Assembly: GCA_020438395.1 (NCBI GenBank)
Contig: JAGQUR010000031.1
Span: 1-45,327 of the forward strand
DNA from: Solirubrobacterales bacterium
GTDB lineage: Bacteria > Actinomycetota > Thermoleophilia > Solirubrobacterales > 70-9
Length of the DNA: 45,327 bases
Direction: 5' to 3'
This document shows, piece after piece, positions 7,803 through 15,112 of this stretch. Position 1 is the stretch's first letter, and each line of letters opens with the position of its first letter. Under the pieces are notes generated by a model that saw only the letters and a program-made list of their open reading frames with translations, searched no databases and was not told where the DNA came from. Made by a program: the position numbers and the translations under genes.

Positions 7803-7839
7803 CGAAGGCCGGCCGCTGCCTGTGAGCGGCCGGCCTTCG
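7803..7839. terminator. Strong hairpin terminator between convergent genes
   Basis: A perfect 15-bp stem: CGAAGGCCGGCCGCT (7803-7817), a 7-base loop, and its exact complement (7825-7839). On the plus strand only a weak T run follows. On the minus strand a run of five T (A run at 7790-7794) lies 8 bases beyond, so it can serve the convergent operon as well. Confidence 0.8.
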
Positions 7840-7879
7840 CATTTAAGGACCCTGGACCTTCGCCTGAATCCGGAGCCGG

Positions 7880-8155
7880 CTACTTGCCGGTGAAGGCCTT
7901 GGAGACCAGCTCGGTGACCCTGGCGCGGTCTTCCTTGGCGACCAGTTTCGAGCTCTTGGTCGGGACGACCAGGTCGAGGAACTCCTTGCGTTCGGCCGGG
8001 GTGAGGTTGTTGTAAAGGCGCTGGGTGTGGTGGGTGAGCCAGCGGGCACGCATCCATACGGCGGGCCAGTCGACCCTCTTGCCGTAATCCCAGGCCCGGC
8101 CCATCAGCCCGACGGCCGCTCCGGCCCGGTTCGCCTTTGACTTCTTGTTCGCCAT
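7880..8155 (-). CDS. Small basic conserved-looking protein, function unknown
   Basis: A 91-residue, lysine- and arginine-rich protein with no signal peptide and no domain I can name. The N-terminus (ANKKSKANR) is strongly basic, followed by a mixed helical region rich in Trp (WDYGKRVDWPAVWMRARW) and a C-terminal segment with LTPAERKEFLDLV. It could be a nucleic-acid-associated protein, but that is only a composition-based guess. Its ATG lies 20 bases after the greA stop, so it is probably the last gene of the ferritin-SigK-RskA-GreA run. Codon use matches its neighbours, supporting a real gene. Confidence 0.65.
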   Translation of the reverse strand: MANKKSKANRAGAAVGLMGRAWDYGKRVDWPAVWMRARWLTHHTQRLYNNLTPAERKEFLDLVVPTKSSKLVAKEDRARVTELVSKAFTGK

Positions 8156-8175
8156 GACCGAAGGATACGGTCCGG

Positions 8176-8652
8176 TCAGGAGACCGACCGGATGGTGAAG
8201 GTCCGCTCGCCCTTCGGGGTGGCGATCTTCACTTCCTCCCCGACCTTGCGGTTGCGGAGCGCCTGGCCCACCGGTGACTCGGCGCTGAGCCGGCCTTCGG
8301 CCAGGTTCGCTTCGGTGGAGCCGACCAGGGTCCAGCTGTGGTCCCGGCCCGAATCGTCGGTCACCTCGGCGGTGCGGCCGAAGGCGAAGACGTCACCGGA
8401 CTCTTCCAGCTTGACCACCACTGCGTTCTTCTCGCGTTCCCGGAGCCGCTGGATCTTCGTTTCCAGGTGGGCCTGATCCTCCTTGGCGATGTGGTACTCG
8501 GCGTTCTCCTTCAGGTCGCCGAGTTCGCGGGCGGCCTTGAGCCTGGCCGCGATCTTCTCCCGCGCGGGGCCCTCGAGCTCTTCGAGCTCGGCCTTGAGTT
8601 TCACCAGTCCATCGGCGGTGATCGACTCGCCGCTTTCCTCTGAATCAGTCAT
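8176..8652 (-). CDS. greA: Transcription elongation factor GreA
   Basis: A 158-residue protein with the two-part GreA layout: an N-terminal antiparallel coiled coil (about residues 12-80) and a C-terminal FKBP-like domain (about 85-158). The coiled-coil tip motif GDLKENAEY (45-53) carries the acidic Asp and Glu that enter the RNA polymerase secondary channel and stimulate cleavage of backtracked RNA, so it should be an active Gre factor and not an inhibitory paralogue. It lies 26 bases downstream of the anti-sigma gene, so it may be cotranscribed with the SigK/RskA system. Whether it is the only greA in the genome cannot be seen. Confidence 0.9.
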   Translation of the reverse strand: MTDSEESGESITADGLVKLKAELEELEGPAREKIAARLKAARELGDLKENAEYHIAKEDQAHLETKIQRLREREKNAVVVKLEESGDVFAFGRTAEVTDDSGRDHSWTLVGSTEANLAEGRLSAESPVGQALRNRKVGEEVKIATPKGERTFTIRSVS

Positions 8653-8678
8653 GGCCCCACCCTACCCGGATGGAAAAC

Positions 8679-9437
8679 TCAGCCCGGAACCGAAACGGTG
8701 ATCACCGGGGCCGTGGTCGGTTGCTGGCTGCCACCCTTTGGTTCGGCGCTCACCATGACCGCAGAAACCCCGCTGATGTCGGGAATGCTGGCCACAGCCG
8801 AGCCGTCGCTGTTCGGGACAAAGAGGGAATCCGTTGGCTCGATTTCCTGGCCACGCTGGATCCAGGCCTGGTAGACCTGATTCTCGCCTGGGCGCCTCAG
8901 ATTGCTCATCTTCAGGGTCCCGGTCCCGTTGGAGGCGACCATGACGGCTTCGGCCCCGATCGTCGACTGGCCGGTGATCACCTGACGAGCCGGACCGGTC
9001 GTGGAATTGCTCCCGCCATCAAGGACGACCCCGATCGCCACACCTATGAAAAGGGCGGCGGCCACGGTGCCCAGTACGGCCGGGCGAAACAGACCGGCCA
9101 GCCAGCCAGAGGGGCGGGAGGGGCGGCGGTCATCCCGCCCGGCGGCTGCGGAAGTCTCGGGCACGGATGTTTCTGCCGGGCCGCTCTCGGGGGAGGGGTT
9201 GTCTGCGATGTCGGCATCCACTGCCGCCATCACGCGGGACTTCAACGAAGGAGAGGGCTCGATCTGTTCGACGTCTGCGGAAAGGACAGTCGATGCCGGC
9301 TCGAGCCACGCCAGCTCCGCCCTGCATTCCGGGCAGCCCTCGAGATGGTGCTCCAGATCACCCTGCTCTCCCGGGTCGAGTGCCCCCAGCAGATAGGCCG
9401 GCAGTTGTTCCCTGAATCGGTCGTGCCCGGTACTCAT
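8679..9437 (-). CDS. rskA: Membrane anti-sigma factor, RskA type
   Basis: A 252-residue single-pass membrane protein that holds its partner sigma factor inactive. The N-terminal zinc anti-sigma motif H31-x3-C35-x2-C38 (in HHLEGCPEC) lies in the cytoplasmic domain. After a Pro/Ser-rich linker comes one transmembrane segment (about 119-139, AVLGTVAAALFIGVAIGVVL). The rest is an extracytoplasmic RskA-type domain ending in PVITVSVPG. Its start overlaps the end of the sigma gene by 4 bases, so the pair is translationally coupled. In the family, regulated proteolysis of the anti-sigma frees SigK, often in response to redox or envelope signals. Confidence 0.9.
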   Translation of the reverse strand: MSTGHDRFREQLPAYLLGALDPGEQGDLEHHLEGCPECRAELAWLEPASTVLSADVEQIEPSPSLKSRVMAAVDADIADNPSPESGPAETSVPETSAAAGRDDRRPSRPSGWLAGLFRPAVLGTVAAALFIGVAIGVVLDGGSNSTTGPARQVITGQSTIGAEAVMVASNGTGTLKMSNLRRPGENQVYQAWIQRGQEIEPTDSLFVPNSDGSAVASIPDISGVSAVMVSAEPKGGSQQPTTAPVITVSVPG

Positions 9438-10021
9438 GTCGTCTCTCCTTCGTAGGAGCCCAGCTCACCCCTGAGCTTCTCCATTCCAAGTCGCATTCTT
9501 CCCTTGACGGTGCCTAACGGAAGTTCGAGCAGGTCCGAGATCTCGGTCTGGCTGAAACCGCCGAAGAAAGCGAGCCCGATCACCTTCGACTGGTTCTCCG
9601 GAAGTTGGGCAAGCCTGGTGCGAACTTCCCGTCCGGTCTCCCGCTGGATCGCCTGGCCTTCCGTGTTCAGGTCGGAGACCCGGTTTTCGAGGGTCAGGTC
9701 GTCATCGTGGTCGAGATCCGGAGTCCTGCTCGCCCTGCTCCGGAGGACGTCGATAGCCCGGTTTCGAATGATTCCGAGCGCCCAGGCCCCGGCGCTGCCC
9801 CTCGACGGGTCATACCGGCCGGCGTTCTTCCAGACCGAAAGGAAACCGTCCTGCACTATGTCCTCGGCCAACGACCTTTCACCCACTATCCGATAGGCGA
9901 GCGAGAAGGCGCGGCGTTCGAACCGGTCGTAGAAGAGCTCGAACGCCTGTTTGTCGCGGTCGCCGACCCGGACGAGGAGATCCTCGTCCGGGGGCGACTG
10001 CGACGGGACCTGGTTGCCCAT
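9434..10021 (-). CDS. sigK: ECF RNA polymerase sigma factor, SigK type
   Basis: A 195-residue ECF sigma factor. Region 2 spans about residues 25-100 (ELFYDRFERRAFSLAYRIVG, then EDIVQDGFLSVWKN) and region 4 about 130-190 (LPENQSKVIGLAFFGGFSQT, then EISDLLELPLGTVKGRM). The next gene, overlapping by 4 bases, is a RskA-type anti-sigma, which gives the family assignment. It begins 32 bases after the second ferritin-like gene, so sigma, anti-sigma and both ferritin-like genes are likely one operon, possibly under SigK's own control. I could not identify a convincing SigK promoter upstream of the operon. Confidence 0.9.
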   Translation of the reverse strand: MGNQVPSQSPPDEDLLVRVGDRDKQAFELFYDRFERRAFSLAYRIVGERSLAEDIVQDGFLSVWKNAGRYDPSRGSAGAWALGIIRNRAIDVLRSRASRTPDLDHDDDLTLENRVSDLNTEGQAIQRETGREVRTRLAQLPENQSKVIGLAFFGGFSQTEISDLLELPLGTVKGRMRLGMEKLRGELGSYEGETT

Positions 10022-10053
10022 CTCATTCCCCGGTCCTGTTTCCCCGATCCCGG

Positions 10054-10698
10054 TCAGGAGACCAGGAAGGGCTGGACCGCTTTCAGCACCTGGGCTTCGG
10101 TCATCGGCTTGTCGAAAGCATCCGGTGCGGGCTGATTGCCGTTCTGCAGGGCAATCGCGGCCGCGTGCCTGGCCTCGACCTGGACGATGCTTCCGGCCGC
10201 CTCGAGGACGTCCTTCGAGCTGATCATCGGGGCCGCACCGTTGTAGGCACTGACTCCGACGTTCTCGATCGTTTCGGCCAGGGCGGTGAACCCGGCGGTG
10301 TCCGAATACGGGAACTCGACCCTGGGGGCCTTGACCGGCTTTCCACCCAGATCCTTGATTGTCTGGGTGAGCGCCTTCACGTGGGCATCCTCATCTGTCG
10401 AGATGGTAGTGACCAGCTGCTTCAGGTCTCCCGACAGTCCCGCCTTCTTCAGGGCTTCGGCGTAGAACGCCGACTCGAGATACTCGAGCGTGAGTGCGTA
10501 GTTGAGGATCTCGATGTCGCCCTTTGAACCGTTCGCGGCCATCGCTTTCCGGACGAAGGGGCCGATGGCCCCGAGACCGAAGACGGCACCCGCGGCGAGA
10601 GCGCCCTTCATCAGGACGTCGCTTCGCTCGGTTCCATCTACTTCGATCGCTGCCAGTTCGGGGTGGGTCAATTCAGTGTTTGTCTTTGGTTCAGTCAT
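10054..10698 (-). CDS. Ferritin-like domain protein (PF13668 type) with membrane anchor
   Basis: A 214-residue protein of the ferritin-like family related to desiccation-associated proteins. Candidate di-iron ligands sit in a four-helix pattern: Glu in NYALTLEYLESAFY (66-79), E103-x2-H106 in DEDAH, and E175-x2-H178 in VEARH. A hydrophobic segment at about 31-50 (LMKGALAAGAVFGLGAIGPF) resembles a Tat signal core, but the twin arginine is replaced (TERSDVLMK), so export by Tat is doubtful and it may be anchored by the uncleaved segment. It lies between its paralogue (26 bases upstream) and sigK (32 bases downstream). Metal binding is inferred from family motifs. Confidence 0.82.
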   Translation of the reverse strand: MTEPKTNTELTHPELAAIEVDGTERSDVLMKGALAAGAVFGLGAIGPFVRKAMAANGSKGDIEILNYALTLEYLESAFYAEALKKAGLSGDLKQLVTTISTDEDAHVKALTQTIKDLGGKPVKAPRVEFPYSDTAGFTALAETIENVGVSAYNGAAPMISSKDVLEAAGSIVQVEARHAAAIALQNGNQPAPDAFDKPMTEAQVLKAVQPFLVS

Positions 10699-10724
10699 CT
10701 GTCTGTCTCCTTTCCTGGGCCGGT

Positions 10725-11447
10725 TCAGCTGACGATGAAGGGCTGGACGGCGTTGAGGACCATCGCTGCGGGGGCCGGCGCGGCAAAGGGTCCGTCGGGT
10801 ACCGGCGTCTTCCCCAGCAGCGTGTTGAGGGCCGCCGCGTGACGGCCTTCGACGCTGTGGATCGAAAGGGCGGCCGCGAGCACATCCGGGCTCTGGATCC
10901 GGGCGGCCTGGCCGAGATATGCGGCTGCGCCGAGGTTCTCGACCGTGGACGCAAGGCGCAGGACCTGCTTCGCGTTGTTCAGCGGGAACTCGGTCTTCGG
11001 CTTCGCGGCGGGCTTGCCGCCGGCCTTCTTCACGGCGGCCGTCAGGGCCGCGACGTGCTCGGCTTCCTGGCTTCCGAACTTGCGGATCGTTTCGAGGTCC
11101 GATCCCTTGAAGAGACCGCTCTTTGCCACGTCCTCGTAGAACGCCGTCTCCAGGTATTCGAGGGTCAGCGCGTAGTTCATGATTCCGATGTCGCCCTCGC
11201 CGAACTGGGCGGTGCTGTCATCACTCATCGACGAGTCGCTGGTTCCGGTAGTGCCGGAGCCGTTCGACATCGAGTCGGATCCGGAATCCGAATCATCACT
11301 GCCGCATGCGGCAAGGAATGCACCGAGGGCGACCGACCCGCCGGCCATCGACACCAACTGGCGCCGGGACACGCCGCTCCTGCCGAAACCTTCCTGCTGC
11401 TCCTGCTCTTCCTTCTCTTCCGTACTTCGCTGTCTGGTGGCAGCCAT
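10725..11447 (-). CDS. Ferritin-like domain lipoprotein with Tat signal (PF13668 type)
   Basis: A 240-residue paralogue of the next gene. The N-terminus has a twin-arginine signal (SRRQLVSMAGG, RR at 28-29) ending in a lipobox, LAACGS, with Cys48 as lipidation site, so it should be exported folded, possibly with its metal centre, and tethered to the membrane. A Ser/Asp linker follows. The ferritin-like domain carries MNYALTLEYLETAFY, EAEH and VEGRH, matching the ligand pattern of its paralogue. AGAGGAGG precedes the ATG, supporting the start. It is the first gene of the ferritin-ferritin-sigK-rskA(-greA) run, and a tatA gene starts 119 bases away in the opposite direction. Confidence 0.85.
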   Translation of the reverse strand: MAATRQRSTEEKEEQEQQEGFGRSGVSRRQLVSMAGGSVALGAFLAACGSDDSDSGSDSMSNGSGTTGTSDSSMSDDSTAQFGEGDIGIMNYALTLEYLETAFYEDVAKSGLFKGSDLETIRKFGSQEAEHVAALTAAVKKAGGKPAAKPKTEFPLNNAKQVLRLASTVENLGAAAYLGQAARIQSPDVLAAALSIHSVEGRHAAALNTLLGKTPVPDGPFAAPAPAAMVLNAVQPFIVS

Positions 11448-11566
11448 GGCGCCTCCTCTGTTCGTTTACGCCGTTGAAAGCACTTACGGAGCAGAAGCGG
11501 GATCGGATCAATCGAATGTCTTCGAAGTGACTGATCCGGAAGGCCGGCCGGACCGTAGCTCTTCAC

Positions 11567-11731
11567 ATGATTCCCAACATCGGACCACTAGAAATTGCCC
11601 TCGTACTGATCATCGCCATCGTCGTCGTCGGGCCAGGGAAGCTGCCCGAACTGGGACGCTCGGCGGGCAAGGGGCTGAGGGAATTCAAAGGCACCCTCGC
11701 CGGTGGGGAAGACGAACGCGAGAATTCATAG
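11567..11731 (+). CDS. tatA: Short Sec-independent translocase protein TatA
   Basis: A 54-residue open frame that matches TatA/TatE closely: a short periplasmic N-terminus (MIPNIGPLE), a transmembrane segment (IALVLIIAIVVVG), then the hinge and amphipathic helix PGKLPELGRSAGKGLREFKG. The consensus FGPxKLPELG is only slightly altered. The family usually has a longer charged tail; here it stops after GGEDERENS. TatA oligomerises to pass folded proteins that carry twin-arginine signals. The divergent gene encodes such a substrate. No Shine-Dalgarno is present; TAGCTC (11556-11561) lies 5 bases upstream of the ATG, so the mRNA may be nearly leaderless. The MFS gene follows 37 bases later. Confidence 0.87.
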   Translation: MIPNIGPLEIALVLIIAIVVVGPGKLPELGRSAGKGLREFKGTLAGGEDERENS

Positions 11732-11756
11732 GTCGCGATATGTCACTTCCAGCCCA

Positions 11757-11762
11757 TAGGCT
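11757..11762 (+). promoter_or_regulatory. -10 box of MFS exporter gene (leaderless geometry)
   Basis: TAGGCT ends 6 bases before the GTG start at 11769, so the transcript would begin at the start codon. It sits in the short gap after tatA and would let the MFS gene be expressed separately. Confidence 0.45.
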
Positions 11763-11768
11763 GGGAGT

Positions 11769-13148
11769 GTGAACCGTTCAACAGTTCTCGCCATGGGGGC
11801 GATGGCGCTCGGTGTCTTCGTCATCGCCAATGACATCACCGCAATGAACGTCGCCCTTCCGGCGATCGAAAAGGACTTCGACACCAGCGTCACCACGGTC
11901 CAATGGGTGGTCAACGCCTATGCCCTGGTCTTCGGGGTGCTGATCGTCACCGGCGGACGGCTGGCCGATCTCTTCGGCCGCCGCGAGGCGTTCTTCGTCG
12001 GGGCGAGCATCTTCCTCATCGCCTCGCTGGCCGCGGCGGTCTCCCAGACCGAGGCCTGGCTGATCGCGGCCAGGGCGGTGATGGGAGTCGGGGGAGCGCT
12101 TATGTGGCCGGCGATCCTCGGCATGACCTTCGCCCTGTTGCCGGAGGAGAAGGCCGGATTGGCCGGCGGCCTGATCCTCGGCGTTGCCGGAATAGGCAAT
12201 GCGCTCGGACCGCTGATCGGTGGCGCCCTGACCGAATTCGCGAGCTGGCGCTGGATCCTCTTCCTCAACGTGCCGATCGCGATCACGGCGATCATCGCCG
12301 TTTACTTCCTGATCCACCAGCCACGCCCCGAGACCGAGGACCGCCAGATCGACTACGGGGGGATCGCGACCGTCTCTCTCGGCCTTGTGCTCTTCATGGT
12401 CGCGCTCGACCAGGTAGTGGATCTCGGATGGGGCGATCCGCGGATCGTTGTCTCGGTCTTCGCCGCCGTCGTCCTGCTGGCGATGTTCGGTCTGGTCGAG
12501 CGGCGGGCCGGGGCCCATGCCCTGGTGCCCAAGGACGTGATGCGGAACACGGCTTTCAGCGCCGCCTGCGTGGCGATCCTCTTCGTCTCGGCGACGTTTT
12601 TCTCGGTCCTCTTCTACGTGCCCCAGTACCTGCAGAAGGCGGGTGACCTCTCCGCCTTCCAATCCGGGCTCGGACTCCTGCCCTTCATGGCCGTGTTCGC
12701 CCTCACCTCGTTCGTGGCCGGACCGCTCTACAACCGGGTAGGTGGCCGGATTATCGTGACCCTGGGAGCTGCCGGCATAGCACTCGGTCCGTTCCTTATC
12801 TCCTTCGGTGTCGAGTCGAGCGGTTCGCTCGGCGGGATCATTCCCGGCCTGGTCGTGCTGGGTATCGGGGTCGGGCTTTTCTATTCGTCGGCGACCACGA
12901 TCGGAGTGACCGCGGTGGATGAATCGAGGTCGAGCCTGGCCGGCGGGATCATCTACATGTTCCAGGTCGCCGGTGGCTCGGTCGGGCTGGCCCTGACCAC
13001 CACCCTGTTCGCCTCGGCCAGCGGGCTGATCAGCGGACTTCACGTGGCCTTCCGTTTCAACGCGATCGCCGCCGCGGTCGGGTTCCTGATCGTTCTGTTC
13101 GTGGTCGGTCCGCGAGTACAGCCGGTCAAAAAGCAGACATCGGCCTGA
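11769..13148 (+). CDS. MFS drug-resistance exporter, DHA2 (14-TM) type
   Basis: A 459-residue membrane protein of the major facilitator superfamily. Segments visible include the first helix with NDITAMNVALPAIEKDF, typical of the DHA2 (QacA/EmrB-like) exporters; motif A-like GRLADLFGRREAFFVG after helix 2; and the motif C region GPLIGGALTEFASWRWIL in helix 5. The length fits 14 helices. Such proteins use the proton gradient to expel drugs or metabolites; the substrate is unknown. The GTG start at 11769 matches a TAGGCT box 6 bases upstream. No regulator is adjacent. The next gene begins 40 bases later after a small stem (13150-13166), so separate transcription is possible. Confidence 0.88.
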   Translation: MNRSTVLAMGAMALGVFVIANDITAMNVALPAIEKDFDTSVTTVQWVVNAYALVFGVLIVTGGRLADLFGRREAFFVGASIFLIASLAAAVSQTEAWLIAARAVMGVGGALMWPAILGMTFALLPEEKAGLAGGLILGVAGIGNALGPLIGGALTEFASWRWILFLNVPIAITAIIAVYFLIHQPRPETEDRQIDYGGIATVSLGLVLFMVALDQVVDLGWGDPRIVVSVFAAVVLLAMFGLVERRAGAHALVPKDVMRNTAFSAACVAILFVSATFFSVLFYVPQYLQKAGDLSAFQSGLGLLPFMAVFALTSFVAGPLYNRVGGRIIVTLGAAGIALGPFLISFGVESSGSLGGIIPGLVVLGIGVGLFYSSATTIGVTAVDESRSSLAGGIIYMFQVAGGSVGLALTTTLFASASGLISGLHVAFRFNAIAAAVGFLIVLFVVGPRVQPVKKQTSA

Positions 13149-13149
13149 T

Positions 13150-13166
13150 CCCCGCAGCGAACGGGG
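13150..13166 (+). terminator. Weak hairpin after MFS gene
   Basis: CCCCG (13150-13154) and CGGGG (13162-13166) pair around a 7-base loop directly after the MFS stop. There is no T run, so terminator function is uncertain. Confidence 0.3.
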
Positions 13167-13188
13167 TCTGCTTGGGTTAACGGCAACA

Positions 13189-15039
13189 ATGGGTTTCCGC
13201 AGAATTTCCTCCGCGTTCGTCTGTTCCCTCGCCGCAGTCCTCGGCCTCGCCCTCCCGACCGGCGCTTCAGCCGGCCTCGACGACCGGGACTCGGAGCCGG
13301 TCGTGCTCACCGGAGCCGACACGCCGCTCCTGACCGGTGCCGACCCCCAGGCGGTCGTGGCCTTTTCCTGGTTCGGTTCCTGGCAGCAGGTTCCGGTCCA
13401 GGTAGACGAACGCAAGATGATCGACTACCGGCCGGTCAGGCAGCTCTCCTTCAACTCGACCAACGAGTTCAGGGCGATGGCCTACGCGGACCCGGACACC
13501 TGGGCCGAAGCCGACGGCGTGCCCCAGACCGTGACCACGCCCGGCGACCGCGGCAGCGGCGCGGTCATTCCCGGCACCACCGGTGATCCGACCCTCGACG
13601 AGAACGACGAGATCGCGATGATGAGCGAGGACGCCGGAGGTTCCGCGGCTGGCAAGAAGGCGCCCGACGGCGTCGATCCGGCCACCCTGACCCCCGTGAA
13701 GGTCACCGATCCGCTGGATCCCGGCCAGTCCCGTTACATCTACCTCTTCCTGACCGACGACGGACTCGACCCGGATGCCAATTCCGACTACGTCAGCTAT
13801 GACCAGGTCTATTCACCGGCGCTGGCCGGCGGTTACCGGGACGGCTACGACTTCGGAAAGCTCGGCGACGACGTCAACGGGCCGCCGATCAATCCTGAGG
13901 ATTCCCTGATCACCACCTCCCGTTACGAGATCGGGATACCGGGCCGCTGGATGATCGACCGGCTCGTAATCGCCGCCGGTGAAGGCGACACCGACATTCT
14001 CGACGGCGACAAGTCGACCGTTTCGCCGAACGGCTGCAGTCGCAACGAACTCACCTTCAGCCGCGGAGGCGGGGGATTCATCGCCAACATCGACGGTCCG
14101 GTCCGGGCGATCCGCTCGTTCATCGGGGCCAACAGCGGAACCTTCACCCAGCGCGAATACGTCTTCTACGAAGGGATGTTCGAGAACCGGACCTTCCTCC
14201 GGGTCCACCCGGGCATCAACCAGTTCGTGACCGCGATGGACCTTTCGGCCGACGCGGTCGGCATGACCTACCGGAACGAGCTCAACCCGGACGGGGTGCC
14301 GATCGACGGGGTGCCTGACGCGCCGGTCGCCGGTCCCTTCGACTGGGAGCAGTTCAGTGGCGCCCAGGGTTCGGTCACCAACGTGGCCCGCTACACCTCG
14401 GACATCGAGGGCATGACCCGCAGCTCCTACTACCAGGATTCGGCGAACCCGCCCTCCAACAGTTCGATGCTCTGTTCAGGAGACAGCCACTCCTATGGAG
14501 CGGCCGGTCCGATGCTGACCACGCCGCAGAACAACACCGACCCGACCCTGGTCGGTAACTACCCGGACCTTCCCTTGAGTCATTTCGAGTCGGTCAGGTA
14601 CTCCTGGTTCGACGGACCGGAAGCCGACGCCGGTCTGGCCGAGCTTCGCTCCGAACAGGTCGACAATCCGCTCGAAGTGGAGACTCAGGGAATCGTCGAC
14701 CCCGTACCGGAGACCAGGCCGGCCCGTCTGAAGCTCACCGAGAAGCCGCATCTGATCAAGGCCCGTCCCGGCCAGAAGCGGCGGATCAGGCTGACCGTGA
14801 GAAACGTGGGCCAGGAGCCGGCTTTGGGGGTGAAGGTCTGCCTCAAGGCACCCCGTCGGGTAAGCCACTCCCGCTGCCGCAGGCCGGGCAGGATAGGACC
14901 CTCTGGCAGCCGCAAGCTGATCCTGACGGTCAGGCCCAAACGAGGCCTCCGTCGCACACGAGCAAAGGTCAGGGTGAAACTGAGTTCGATTTCTGGCGGC
15001 CGCGTGACCAGGACGGTCAGGCTGCTTATCCGCCGCTGA
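13189..15039 (+). CDS. Large secreted protein with C-terminal beta-sandwich (CARDB-like), function unknown
   Basis: A 616-residue exported protein I cannot assign to a known enzyme. It has a Sec signal peptide (about residues 1-28, ending TGASA). The mature region is acidic and rich in Asp/Gly/Tyr, with stretches such as DDGLDPDANSDYVSYDQ that could bind calcium. The last 120 residues (from about 500) form a very basic domain with a repeating beta pattern (RIRLTVRNVGQEPALGVKVC, then KLILTVRPKRG and RTVRLLIRR), like CARDB or NEW3 domains that bind surfaces or cell wall. The ATG at 13189 lies at the base of the signal peptide. It lies alone between the MFS gene and the lipid operon. Confidence 0.78.
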   Translation: MGFRRISSAFVCSLAAVLGLALPTGASAGLDDRDSEPVVLTGADTPLLTGADPQAVVAFSWFGSWQQVPVQVDERKMIDYRPVRQLSFNSTNEFRAMAYADPDTWAEADGVPQTVTTPGDRGSGAVIPGTTGDPTLDENDEIAMMSEDAGGSAAGKKAPDGVDPATLTPVKVTDPLDPGQSRYIYLFLTDDGLDPDANSDYVSYDQVYSPALAGGYRDGYDFGKLGDDVNGPPINPEDSLITTSRYEIGIPGRWMIDRLVIAAGEGDTDILDGDKSTVSPNGCSRNELTFSRGGGGFIANIDGPVRAIRSFIGANSGTFTQREYVFYEGMFENRTFLRVHPGINQFVTAMDLSADAVGMTYRNELNPDGVPIDGVPDAPVAGPFDWEQFSGAQGSVTNVARYTSDIEGMTRSSYYQDSANPPSNSSMLCSGDSHSYGAAGPMLTTPQNNTDPTLVGNYPDLPLSHFESVRYSWFDGPEADAGLAELRSEQVDNPLEVETQGIVDPVPETRPARLKLTEKPHLIKARPGQKRRIRLTVRNVGQEPALGVKVCLKAPRRVSHSRCRRPGRIGPSGSRKLILTVRPKRGLRRTRAKVRVKLSSISGGRVTRTVRLLIRR

Positions 15040-15089
15040 CCAGGCAAGAGTCGCCAGAGGGGGCGCCGGCACAGGACTGATCCGGTCCG

Positions 15090-15111
15090 CCTCCGGACTC
15101 GTATCCGGAGG
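15090..15111 (+). promoter_or_regulatory. 8-bp palindrome/hairpin abutting start of lipid-modification operon
   Basis: CCTCCGGA (15090-15097) and TCCGGAGG (15104-15111) are exact complements around a 6-base loop, ending one base before the ATG at 15113. The right arm holds the only GGAGG near the start, too close to act as a normal ribosome site. It is either an RNA hairpin hiding that sequence or, if transcription starts at the ATG, a DNA operator overlapping a -10-like TATCCG (15102-15107). Confidence 0.5.
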
Positions 15112-15112
15112 T

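Noticed and set aside
11778-13415. A 545-codon open frame on the minus strand opposite the MFS exporter
   Set aside because: Long antisense frames are expected in GC-rich coding DNA. The translation is rich in Arg, Gly, Asp and Glu, shows no domain, and lies wholly over a clear 14-helix transporter and the start of the next gene.
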